This document shows, one piece after another, positions 13,189-26,100 of a stretch of DNA of 64,000 bases. Source of the DNA: Solea solea (lineage: Eukaryota; Chordata; Actinopteri; Pleuronectiformes; Soleidae). Location of the stretch: the NCBI RefSeq assembly GCF_958295425.1, contig NC_081143.1:17832686-17896685 (forward strand), written 5' to 3'. The notes beneath the pieces were generated by a model. It had not been told where the DNA came from. It ran no database searches and saw nothing but the letters and a program-made list of their open reading frames with translations. The stretch's first letter is position 1, and each line of letters begins with the position of its first letter. The position numbers and the translations under genes are program-made.

Positions 13189-14490
13189 CATTTACAGACA
13201 CACATACACAAGAGGACCTCCTACTCCCTTTTCTCCAAGTCACTCAGTGAGCACTCCCTCTTAGCAATCCCCCTTTTTTTTCCGATGGCCATCGCGAGTA
13301 GCAGACGGTTTTGCCATCCCGTTCCTAAAATAGCCACCCGTTAGCACAGCCAGGTCAGATGGTTTTGAAACATCCATGGCAAATGGTGCTGGAGTGGAGG
13401 GGTGATGGGGACAACGAGTGCATGACCACTGAGCTCCAAAGAGGCGGTCATGGGTGGGCCTCAAGTGGAGGTTTCTTTCACACTTAGGTGAAAATGAGTG
13501 CTGGGGAACAAAGTAGGGGAAAACTGGTGAAGTGTGTGTGTTTGTGCCCTTGAACATTTGCAAGAAACAGGTGGTGGACGTAAACATTTTGACATATTAT
13601 ACAGAGTTATTGAGCATTTCCTTAATCAACCCTTCTGACAACATGAACAAAAATAAAACTGACATTTACTCCAACACAGAGATTGAAACATGTACTTTTT
13701 AACAAAGCTTTACAACGATCACCCATTCAAATGCTACTGTAAGTGCTTACATGGGATAAAAATACTTATAATACTTTCATTTTGAACACTTTTGTTATGT
13801 TTTTAGTTTCGTTTGAGCAAACAGCAACAAGGGCTTGGAGCTCATGGGAAAGTATGTTTGTTAAATGCAGATACGAGTAACAAAGAATTAAATTAGATTA
13901 GATTAATTTTTTGATTACCATGCTTATCCAAACACATGATGTGATGATCTGATTTTTAGTTATTAATAGTATAAACTGAATAAGTTAGTGGAATTGGATT
14001 TTGAAAGGAATTTAAAATAAAAAACTGAACACAACCTGTATTTGTGGTTTGACTTTGGCTTTCTTGACTATGACACAAAAATAAATGATCCATGGTGCAG
14101 GGTTTCTGTTTTAATACAGTCACTCTTGATCTGATGCATTAGTGAGACATTTTGACCTGCATATGGGACACAATGCTACTAAAATGTAAAGGAATAAAGT
14201 GGGTAGAACCAACCTGCGAATGCTAACTTGTAAACAAACAAAGGCAAACGGCAGTATGTAAAAAACTTAACTAAGAAATAACTCTTGTTGAACTCATTTC
14301 TGATTTCACAGAGTAATCAGAACCATGACACAAGTGTTTATCAGCGTCAGTGAAATTTTGCTGATCAATTTATAGGCGTTGGTGAGGAATCACATGTACC
14401 ATCTGGTTTGACTGAAATTACTTTTAGCCATTGCTGCTCCCGCACAATTTGTGGAGGAGTTGGCTACAAGTTAAAATAATCCAGAGCAAG

Positions 14491-14511
14491 AAAAAAAAAA
14501 AAAAAAAAAAA
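14491..14511. repeat. Poly(A) tract
   Basis: About 21 consecutive A residues. It may be a retroposed tail, but no element is recognisable upstream. Confidence 0.9.
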
Positions 14512-14739
14512 GAGGTATAGGATGTGTCTTCATTCTGTGTCTGCTCCACAGGCAGGGATTCGGCATATTGATTTGTCAAAGAAGTATACCAAAGCAACTA
14601 AACATGCAGCCTCCTAATGACTTAACCACATCAAGTGTTTCCCCTCTGTGCCGTTCACTCTCCCTTCATGTGTCCCTTCAGGCACCAACCGTAGCTAGAA
14701 GACAGTGAGTCACACTGGAACAAAAAAGCCCCATTCAAA

Positions 14740-14821
14740 ACACACACACACACACACGCACACGCGCACACACGCACACACACGCACACACACGCACACA
14801 CACGCACACACACACACACAC

Positions 14822-14876
<55 letters not shown>

Positions 14877-14877
14877 C
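14740..14877. repeat. (CA)n with interspersed CG steps
   Basis: About 138 bases of alternating purine-pyrimidine dinucleotides, mostly CA with regularly placed CG interruptions in the first half. Confidence 0.95.
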
Positions 14878-15173
14878 CTCCTGATCAACTCAAGCCGTGA
14901 CGCCTCTGAATAAAATCTCCTTCTCTTCTTCAGTAACTCAACTGACTGACCCCTCCCACCACCACCACCTCCACCACTGCCAATTCAAACGCCCTCTCTC
15001 AATCTCCAGGCAGAACCAGATCACCATGGGTGTGCAGAGGCCAGATCAGGCCAATCCAGTTGTTGAGCGTGGATCAAGGATCAAGTAACCATGTTTGGTG
15101 CTGCTCCCAGAAACCAACAGGAGCCAAACCTCCTGAGGTCTTCTCACCACATCACAAAGCTTGTTTGTGTGCA

Positions 15174-15174
<1 letters not shown>

Positions 15175-15207
<33 letters not shown>

Positions 15208-15232
15208 ACTGACTGAGGGGGGGGGGGGGGGG
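15175..15232. repeat. (GT)n tract followed by G16
   Basis: A GT run to about 15,207 is followed, after a short TGACTGACTGA spacer, by about 16 consecutive G residues at 15,217-15,232. Confidence 0.9.
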
Positions 15233-18200
15233 CACGCAGAACAAAGAAAGAAGGATTAAAGATAAAAAGCATAGGAGCAAACCAAATCTATTTTGAAGTA
15301 CTGACTTCCTTCCTCAAACAAGGCATCAGCTGTTTGTTTTTTTTTTCCTTCCCACATGACACAGCATCATGATCACTCACTGGCCTTTTAGCAGGCCTAT
15401 CCTCTGCTCAACGGAGATTTATTCACTTTATTGGCTTCTTTTCACAAGGTTGAGAAATATTCACTCAAGTAACTGCAGCTCGCTGGACTTTGCCAAAAAG
15501 GGCTGATCAGCTGACTTTATTTTATTTATTTATTTATTGCCTTTGGCGATTTTCCTCTTACAATCCCTAAATCATTTTGTGAAGTCTGGATTTATTTCTT
15601 ATCTTCATTTTATAGTAAACTTTATCCTAAACTGACCTCTGTGTTCAACCAACAGAACATGACAAACACAGTAGGAGGAGGAGGGGCGGAGCATACCTAG
15701 AACCTTTTTCCCTGAGTCGCAGCAGTAAAACTGCAATGTAAAAATGTCAAATTAAGGTAAACTATTTAACAATATTAGGCAAAACATAGCTCCAATTCAA
15801 CAAAGTTCTACCTCAAACAATGCAAGCTGAACCTTTTACCATTTGTCTTCACAGTTCGCCAATCCAAACATCACAAAAAATATAATAGGTCAGTCGAAGA
15901 ACCTCACAGAACTAGAATCACTTCGAGGAAGAATGAGTGAAAAATCCCCCAAACAAGAACTGGCTCTGAAAAATTGTTTACAAGCTGCGATACTTGCCAA
16001 AGAGTGTGTCATCATGCAGATTATCCAAACTTTTCATTCGTGACCCGATTGTATTTTTTGTATGTGTGTGTGTTTTTTTTTTTGTAATAATTGTAATTTA
16101 GCTTCTGACAGCAAAAGACCAGTGATGCCCAAACTTTTTCATGCCAGTGTCAAACGTTTCTCTAGGCAGTGTGCCAGTATTCACACCAGCAGTCTATATA
16201 GGAGGAATCTCCCCGCGGGTCACAGAGTTTGAGTCACACACAAGTGTGTTTGTGCCATGTATAGACTGTGATAATAAGTTCATAAATTCCACTGTCAGTT
16301 GCATGGCTTTACGACCGCATGATCATTTGTGTCTTGCCTTTCTTTATCACACAATCCGTCATTGTGATTTGATGGTAAATGGCTTTTGCTGCGGTGTTTA
16401 TGCAATTAGTCTTGTCCCACGAGTGACAGTCCCAAATAAAATGAAATGAGGCGCATAGTCAAGCTAAGTGGGATCTTAAGAGAAAAAAAACTTCCTTTCT
16501 GGCAATTTAGGCAATTTGACTGGAAAAGCTTCCTTCTGCGCAGGATTGTTCTCTCTTGGCTTTAAGGGCAACTCCCCCAAGTCTAACAGCATTTTGATTA
16601 TTCGGGAATTATTATTACATTATTGTGAAATTCAGACACATTCAAAGTGTATGCACAGCCTAACAATCATGACCTGTGTTATACTCTGTTTGTCCGCCGC
16701 AAAGTATCAGGAACTACCGGGGACCTCTTTCAAAGAACTGACGGGTTCCCAAAGACCTGTGCAGTGTGCGTTTCCACCTGAGTGAACGACCGGGAAAGAT
16801 CTAGAACAACACACACGAGGGAGAATTGGGCTGTGCTGCTGCAGAGACGAGCTCTGCTGACAAAGAATATCTAAAACACATGGACTGCTAAATTTTTAAT
16901 GTGATAACATTTCATGAGCTTCTTGTGGAGACTGATGGACTGCAATGAAACACCAGAGCATGACCAGGTATGCTCTAGGACTGCCACTTTCCAAAAATCA
17001 AGTTCGAACAAATATCACTTGAAAAATTATTCCCTTGAAGATATTTGGACACCCCCGCTCCCCCCGCACACACACACACACACACATTATGGCGTTATTG
17101 ATCGCTCATTGTGCTGCTCATATGTGATACCACCTCCCATCAAGTATGGACCAATGAAGCTGAATATAAGGTGTTCCCATAATCCCTAGTGCCTGGTGAA
17201 AGTTCCTGCGATTGAATCGTGCCACTATTGACATGAATAACATAAGCATGAATCCTTTAATCCCTCGGATGACTAACTTCTACCCTTTGCTGGTTTTTCT
17301 GAGAAGTGAAAGTCTCACAGCAGATCTTAATCAGGAAAACGTTGATTATTTATGTTGCTGGAGTAGAAATGTACGAGCCAATAATGTGTGTTTCCTGTTA
17401 TAAAGTCCAGATTTTTGGTGTCAAGCAAGAGAAACAGTTTACACCCTTGATAGGAGCCTTAGGCCAAATGTGAACTTTATCCATGGCTACACATTTTCCG
17501 TGAAATGAATGAAAAGAACATCACACTGCAGGTCTTACGGTTAGTATCTATATGTCTATAATGTCACCACAGTACATAGAGCTAGTTATCATCAGCTTAT
17601 GAAAGGAAATTGATTCTTTCTGGACTATTGTGTTTGCTTATCTGCACCATGACTACAGGGCACTGTACTCCAAATGATGCAATTTAGCATGGAGGAGGAA
17701 AGGGGCTACAGTGGATTACATACTTCCTTAGACACAGAGGGGCTTTATGCCTCTGTTAAAAAGCAAAGGCAATTATTTTACATGCCAAAAAAAGTGCTTT
17801 AAAATATTAGTCAACTTGAGGAATCTGAGGCACTCAAGAGGGTCATAGTTAAAAAAGCCTGTAATAATTCATGGCTATCATATCAACAGTAAAAACACGC
17901 TAAGGCAACACAGCCATCGACTTCATATGGACAAACATACAAAAGGCTGTTTAGTACCTTGTGGTCATGTCATCAGAGGGTCATTATTTACAACCCCAAA
18001 GTAAAACTTTTTGTTGTTGATCCATTTAATATTCCCTTAAGTCTAAACTGGGTCTTGACCCAGATTTTGAGAAAACTAAAATGCCTGTAGGGGCCTGTGA
18101 AGAGCTACAGCACAGTGTGTGCAGGGTTGGGTGTGGTGACAACAGGAGTCATTATGGAGAATAGTAGTAAGACAGAGGAGATCTTAGAAAGCAAAGATGA

Positions 18201-20048
18201 CTCAGAGTCATAACACAGACTGTATCTCACTATTAAGGGTGTGGGTGAAGACCTGTCTCCCCACGCCCACTCTCGGCCCCTCCCATTTAACCATCACCAG
18301 ACAGGGCGAGGAAGAGGAGGCCAGAGGGTGGCAGACTTTACAAAACCCTAATTCACAACAAGGTCAGCACCAAAACTTCACATGAGTCACAAAGGAATTT
18401 CCCCAACACCCTAATAATCAGAGGTAGTCTTTCTTACTTTCAGTTTCCAGTTGGCAACGTGTGGCATCAAGTGATCTAGGTCGTGTGCACCGAGGCCGAC
18501 AAGTCTCAGCTCCACCAAAGAGACCGTAACCCACATTAGCAATCATCTAAAAATGTATGGATCGGTTTCCACATGTTTCTCTTTGATTACCAGCGTTTTA
18601 AAAAGATTTATATCAAGTGTAATTACTTAATGGTTCTTTGGTCTTTTTCCATTTTGAGTACCTTGAACATCTCTTCCTGGACATGACATGAGTTTAACCT
18701 CTCAGGAGTCCAGATGGAGCCAACATGTGAGTCTTAACAAGCCAAAGAGCAAGTTTGATTGACAAGAGTAAATCTGAGTTGGTTTATAAATTCTTGTTTG
18801 TCTGACAGTTTGCGAAGACAGATGAACTACGTGGAATGAAGGAAGGAGAGACGGTATATACCTACAGCTGGAATGTTTGTTGATATTCGTTGGTTTCCGC
18901 ATCTGCTACACTCATGAGCTTGCAGAGACAGCACTCACGCGGTGAGAAACATACAACGGGGAGGCAGTAATTCCAGTTTCTATGTGTCTCTATGTAGTTT
19001 CTTTAGGGTGAATTATGCTCAGTGTGTGTTAATCCAGTTTGTTTGGATGGTTAGAGCTTCGTTCAAACACCCGACACTGTCTGTTATTGCTGGAGTTGGC
19101 CTCTCCACTCTGCTCTAATTGTGCCTGGGTGACATATAGAAAGTGCCGTCACTGTTACTGTACATGCTTCTCAAAACACGGTTTAATGGGCCCACTCTGC
19201 TTGTTGTGGTGAATTTCCCCACAACTATATGGTAATCATTGTGTAATAGGGAAATAACATTACGGGAGTACCCTCTATATAAAGTAATAAAGAAGTAACG
19301 GCTTAGTAGTAACAAATCAAATGTGTGTGGCACCTAATTACAACTTTATAATATGCAATTATCAATTGTGGTTCCCGAAACATCTACATAAATAAAGGTA
19401 TGAGAGTAGTTGTTGCCAGCAGTGGTTTTCATTACCAAGCCGATATTATGGTGGAAATAACATGGTATTACTGTAACATTTTATTATGCTGTTTTTACCA
19501 AGCAAGCAAAACTGCATTAGAAGTAAGAATGTATTACCATGATATTTCACCCCTCTCACAAAATCATTACCTTACTTTTACAATGTTATTCTACTGTAAC
19601 GTACAGTGTTATCCATGCATGTAGCTTGATATAAAACGACTCCATCCATGCACATCGCTTCTTTAGGTATTATGAGTACCTGATAAAGTGTCCCACTAAA
19701 TATTTCCATAAAAACCACTATCATAAACCCTATGAACCCTCGAGATGACAGTACATCTGGCACTGACAAACCATATCATGTTCAAAGTAATTTAAAACAT
19801 GTTTCTTTCTCCTTTCGATGGCCGGTTTGAACTCCAGCAGGTCGTCTTGACCATGTCTATATAACTTAATGCATAAAGTTGCTGCCATGTGACCGGTTAA
19901 TTAGAGATTCGCATTAACGAGCCATGGAAAAGGTGTACCTAAAGAGTATCTGATATAAAAATGGTTCACAATGGACTATGAAGTTTGCATAAAACACTTT
20001 CTGTCGAACAAGCACGGACAAGTACAGTCACTCACACACACATATGTG

Positions 20049-20054
<6 letters not shown>

Positions 20055-20089
<35 letters not shown>
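20055..20089. repeat. (TA)n microsatellite
   Basis: TA run of about 17 units, preceded by a short CA/TG stretch. Confidence 0.95.
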
Positions 20090-20096
<7 letters not shown>

Positions 20097-21728
20097 AAGC
20101 ACGCATACAGAAGTGAGCAGATAAAGTCAGTGTATTCACCTTCTCATGCACATACATTTATACAGCACACAAAGTAACGTGGCAATCATGCTCTGTCCTT
20201 TACAGTTGGTCATTTTCTCAAACAGATTCATCACCAGTGTTGCACAAGCTATTTGATTAGCTCTGTGACTCTGAGTCTGTGTGTGCAGTGTTTGTGTGTG
20301 TCCTTTGTAAGAGAGAGAGAGAAAGCAAGAGCGACCATTTGAGCTTTTTTTTTGTTTTGAATGCATGTCTGTGGGGCTTTTATTCCACCTTACTACAGTA
20401 GTCTGTATAAATTGTACTCACATTGAACAGTTGTTGTGCCGCCTTCACTCTTTTGACAGAGCTGGGCGGATAAATGTGTTAAAATTGAGAGCAAGAACAA
20501 TGGGACAAGTCAACAGTGCTGTTGTGTCTAAAGTAATGCATCTGTCGCCTGAATACATGGATGACATCTAAAACTGCACACCGGTGCCGAGATATGCCAG
20601 CTGAGTTGGTTTGGTGTCAACAAGCGAAGGCAGCATTAATGAGGTATCTCCTTAACTCTGTGTAGAAGGGGCTCATGATAGCGTCTCCGCAGATGTTTTC
20701 CCTGCACATATCAGATTGCTGTAGGCTCAAGCTATTACGATCAATATAGTGGTCAGACTATGAGATCGGATGGATTATACTTCACATCACAGAACAAAGC
20801 AGGTGCTCTTCAAGGCAAGAAAACTATGCAAGGCTCCGATTCAAGCCCTGGGGGGCCCATCAACAACACATTTCAAGCAACAGTTAAAGCTAAATACACT
20901 GCCAAGAAAATCTGCTGTGCTATTATGGACACATTCGCCCATCTGTGTCAGGACGTTCTAATAGAATAGAATATTTTTCCAAAAATTCTTTATTGATAAA
21001 TATGCACATTTGATGGTCTACTGAGGAAGTGCAATGTGACAAGCAGTCAGTGTTTGTGACAGAAACTATGGGGGGGCTTTTTGGTTTCATTGTGTGAAAT
21101 ATCTGTCATACAGTGGTGGTTGCTGAATGAGGGAAGAAAAGGAATGAAGTTAAATGAAAGACAACGACTGCAAGATGATGCAAGCTCTGTTACAAAGTAC
21201 TGTACTGAGACAAAAGGCATTTGTGCGCTGGATTTTAAAGACAAGCAAGAAATGGGAGAGATTAGAAAGATCATTTGAAAAGGATTTCTGAGGCCTGAAA
21301 TTAACAAAGGTGAATGAAGACCTTTCATTCAGTGCTGATCTGATGCCAAAACAATAATATAAACTACATTATGCATCGATTGATGTACCACATACAGAAT
21401 CCCTTCACACACTCTCATGACACATAGTCCCGGAGCGACTTGGCCAGGGGAAGCGAAGTTTGGAAGATCAACTGGACGGACATGCCAAAGCTACCATTTT
21501 AGTATTGTGGAGCGGCTGGTTCGCCGTGGTGACACATAAAACCTAAATGAAAAAGTCAAGTGGTCAAACAAGAAACAACACGGAGAATAAGTCATACAGA
21601 AAAACCATCTGTGAGTCATCCAGCAAGATCATTTTAAAAACACTATGCCAATATCTCCAGTATAGAATGTTTGCCAACACAGCACTGGAATTGCTGTTTG
21701 TTATTTTTCATTAATTAAAAAAAACAAC

Positions 21729-21790
21729 ATACATATATATATATATATACATACACACACACACACACACACATACATATATATATATAA
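21729..21790. repeat. Compound (TA)n-(CA)n-(TA)n microsatellite
   Basis: An ATAC/CA core is flanked on both sides by TA runs, making a near-symmetrical compound repeat. Confidence 0.9.
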
Positions 21791-22970
21791 TGTACAAGCA
21801 AATGTGTTTTTTTAGTTTAAAGTTTAACAGCTAATTGACTTTACTTTAATTCTATTTAAAGTATCATAAAATAAAAAAATACCATCATAAAATATGTAAA
21901 AGAAGAAAGAGAAAAGAACAATTCTCGGTGATTCTCCGTTGGAGGCAGTCGCCTTTTTCCAGCTTTGGTTTGTGCAAGTCTTTACACGTCGAGCTGGTGG
22001 TAACAACAAAGCACAGGCATAGACAACAAAGCTCAAGTAATCTGTGAAAATAGTAGTATCAGAACACTAATAACATATAATGTTAAAATAATTCTAGAGT
22101 CAATTCTACTGCAATGAGCGTAAAGACACTGTAAACGTTGATCCACATCTTATTTACTTTATCTTCAACTGTTTTTATACTCGGCATAATTTATAATATC
22201 TAAATAATCATAAATATAATACTTCTTTTAATGTGTTGCACATAAAAAATATATTATTATATATATGTGTATATATAATTGTGCTGCCTTAATTTCAAAT
22301 GACTTGAAATTGTTTTTTATAAATACCAATAAATAAAGTATTAAACCAAATAAAATAATAATGTTATTTTACACAAATACTATTACCTCCAAAGGTTGTT
22401 TACGGTTGTAAAAAGTATTACAATTAAGGATAAAGAATAAAAAAGGCATTCTCATTGAAGGAAAATAATCCGTGAGTTATTTTAACATGCAACCTTTTTT
22501 ACTGATATTCAAGAAATGTGTTTTATTGGGAAAGTCACTCCATATCATTTCTAAAGCTGCACTCAGACAGTTTTTTGATATAATACAGTCTTAAATGCAT
22601 TATATTGATCTCCATTTTTTTTTTAAATCAAAAACAGACTTGATGAATCCAGCATTAACCTCAGTTAAATCTGATCAGGAAATTTTGTGCTTCAGTGTTT
22701 GCAGCTGGCTGCCTTCATCCTGCTCCGACACGCGGCACAAATAAATACATGTAACAAAAAGTTACGATCCCATTTGCTAAACAATTATTTATTTATTTTT
22801 TTACTTTTACTCATCTATTTAAACCCATATGCATCTGTAAAAGCTCAAAGCCCCAACCCAGCCAAATTATTTTAGGAAATCTTCAGTTGATTTCATTCCG
22901 TTTTCATCAGACCTTGGTTTGGGCTTTGGGAGCGGGAGTCTGGCCAAGCACATTTCTCTGAGTCATCAGA

Positions 22971-22983
22971 GAGGAGAGAGAGG

Positions 22984-23064
<81 letters not shown>

Positions 23065-23100
23065 AGGGAGGGAGGGAGGAGGGAGGAGGAGGAGCAGGAG
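22971..23100. repeat. (GA)n then (GGGA)n purine tract
   Basis: About 85 bases of GA repeat run into GGGA and GGA repeats, so the plus strand is almost pure purine for about 130 bases. Such polypurine-polypyrimidine DNA can form triplexes. Protein frames across it are repeat artefacts. Confidence 0.95.
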
Positions 23101-23109
23101 GTGGCAAGT

Positions 23110-26100
23110 CCAGAGTTTTTCAAGCAAAGGCCTACACTGAGCAGCAACAGGCTGAGAAAACCACGCTCTATTGTTTCAGGCCTGCTGGCAATGTGAGCCT
23201 TCCTGAAACTCAGCAAACAACTATCACACACAAATGAGGGAGACGTGCCAAAACACTGTTCCCTGAAAGACCTGCCAAAATGGGAGAAAGCTGTTGTGTG
23301 AGAAGTTGAAAAGGACTTTCGTATATTCTGTTGTTTTTGTTCCGTGGCAACCTGACAAAAATATGTTCAATAACATTTTTTAAAAAAAGAAGAAAAAAAA
23401 CAAAAGAGACACAAAATCAGTCCAAAGTCTCATGTTCAACATACAACGAGGGACATGTTTTAGACCCCAATTACTTCTAGAAATCGTCAGCTGTCTGATC
23501 ATGATACTGTGCACCTGACAGAATCAGTCCGTAACACAATTTAAGGATAAAACCATCCACAAAATCTCATCATATATGACGTCTTGAGTTTAGTTGGCAC
23601 ATTTTGTCCTCGACGCTCGCTGAACTGTTCCAACACTTCAGACCTACTGACTCTCTTCCTATAAGCTTCTTGATATTTTAACTGCACATCATCCGATGCA
23701 TTACAAATAATCCATAGCTCTCACAAAACCTCTGTTAAAAAGTAATCTAGTCTGAATGCTTCAGAACTACAGGTCAACACAGAAAAGGTCATACAAAGGT
23801 TATTTTTCAACAATTTAATGCAAAATAAGAGTGTTATTTTCAAGGTCTTAGCAGCGATTAGTCAAAAATATTCTGCTGCAGTGTAGTGAGACAAAATAAA
23901 ATCATATGCACCAGGCTGAGATGTTTGGCTGGATAAAGGCTTAAAGAAAGACATGCTCTGTGTTGTGACACTGATAACGGTGCACTGTGTGACAACTTAA
24001 AATGATCAATCTTCAAAATCGGTACATGTAAACATATGACTCCTTAAAGAGATGAATAATATTGCTAAAATATCATTTAAGTGCTGCCTGCAGTTCTTGG
24101 CCGCAGCCCAGTCTCACTCCGAAGTGGTAACACAAGTTGTAGCTTGACGTAGAAAAAGGTTGGACCATGAAGGATGATAATTTCTGAGAAGCAACAGAAC
24201 AGCTCTCTCCATCACTTCTAAATTTGGAATGGTTTACCATGAAGGCTTATATGAACTGCAGAAAATATGATTGGACTCCATGAAAACTCGACTGAATCGT
24301 TGCAGGGGATAAATATTTGTGATTTATTATTCTGTGGATGCAATCACTGCTCCACTTTCTCAGCAGTCCTGCACGCTGAATAGCATCTAGTTAGCATGGC
24401 TATTATACATTAATCGTGCCGTGCAATAAAAAAAATTATAAATAAAAAAAGTGCGGCTGCGTAACTACTTTTAAGCTCTGTGCTTTGTACCAAGATATTA
24501 CAGCACAGAAAATAGACATAGATCCAAGTATCATGTATACAAACTAGGCAGACTGTGACTACCTTATCAACTCCACTAGAGCATCATTTTCAAAATCTCA
24601 AATGCATAACCTAGAAAACCATTCATGACAGCAGGCTGTGGTATAAGGGGGAGTGGTGGTAGACTTATTGCTGGACCGAATGACAAATGACTGACATGGC
24701 AGGAGAGAGGCAGGTGAAATGAGGCAGAGCTGGCTTTGAAGAACAAACTTTCATTCCGCAGGTTCTCATGTCCCCCTGGACCTGTCAGGCTGCTCCACTG
24801 TTTGTTTTCCACTGCAACGTGGGGACAGATTTGGACAAGGGTGACAGCGGAGTCTATTTTCTCCACCTGGAAGCTTGCAGCAGAGGGGAGGGAAACTCAA
24901 GACTGGTTTTACCCGCTTCCTGGAAACAGTAAAGCAAGCGGGAGGCCCCACTGTCAGGGAAGGGGTAGAGAGAGAGACTGTGCATGAGTGTGCAGCGAGA
25001 CGGGGAGGGTAAAACCTCTGGTCACCAGATAAGGAATGTGTGTCAATGTATGAGTGGGGGTGTTAATGTGCCCGCGAGAAAGAGAAATTGACAGAATGGT
25101 AACAAGCACATGCTCCAGCAAGTTGGATTTGCTGATGCCCACGAAGATCTGTTTACAGTGAGTGCCCCTGATGACCCCCCAGAGGATGCAGTGCTCACTG
25201 CCAACATGCACACAAATACACATCCACATGGACACACATCCACATGTCTCAGCAGACATGGATACACAGTGTCAAACATCACCTGTTCCAAACAACCGGA
25301 AAGCTACATTCCAAAGCATGTATCTCAGCATGGAGGTAGGTTGCAAACCCCCCCCCCCAACACACACACAGACTTGCAACTAAATTGCTTTGTGAGGTTG
25401 TGGACAAACTCAAACAGCAAAGGAGGCCAAAAAGGTGCGAGTGTGGGAGGTTTAAAGGCATCTTCCAGGGCCTGGAGCTGAACACTGGAGAGACGATGGG
25501 AAAAATTTGCGAGAGGAGAGAAAGACGACATGTTTGTAAAGGTTCTCAGTCATCCAGGTCATAGACATCTTCAGGAGTTAGCTGTAGGCAACTGGCTTTG
25601 CTCACTCAGTGACAAAGTTAAATCTGAGATACTGGCCAAAATACACAGCAAAACAGCAGCTAACTGGCTGTAGTGTTATTTTATTACATTTTGAATGAAA
25701 CAATTGATATGACTCTCACATCTATAAAGAAATATGACTTAGCATCAAGACTAGAAACAGGTGGAGACAGTCTGGCTCAACCCAAAAGCTGTACCCACCT
25801 CCAAATCCCTCACTAATCTAGTCTTGATACTGTGAGGTTGCCAGGCAATGAGCAGAGACTCCTTGAAGTAGAGCCGTTGGACCAAAAAAGGATTCTCATC
25901 CCCTCCATTAAGGAATCACACACTCGCAGTTACAGAATCCCTCGGCTAAGCAAAGCTGGAGATTGATATTTAATATGCAGACATGAGATTGGTATAAATC
26001 TTGTCATGTAACTCTCAGCAAGAAAGCAGTAAATAAGTCAATTCCCACACTATTCCTTCACATTCTCACCTGCCTCTTGCTCTCTGTAACTCCACAGATC

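Larger units (their letters stand above)
16135..22960. other. Non-coding stretch; possible conserved elements
   Basis: No exon is supported, although several plus-strand frames stay open between 15.8 and 17.4 kb. The base composition is complex and not repetitive around 16.2-16.45 kb and 17.2-17.4 kb, with homeodomain/POU-like words such as ATGCAATTAG near 16,400. Around 19.4-19.8 kb, the word TACCTGATAAAGTGTCCCAC resembles a common fish interspersed repeat terminus. Confidence 0.4.

Noticed and set aside
16141..17403. Run of several plus-strand open frames
   Set aside because: The frames are unrelated to one another, contain no recognisable domain and lack splice sites joining them. Conserved non-coding DNA or chance is more likely.
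22893..23231. 112-aa minus-strand Ser/Leu/Pro-rich frame
   Set aside because: It is almost entirely the (GA)n/(GGGA)n purine tract read in reverse.
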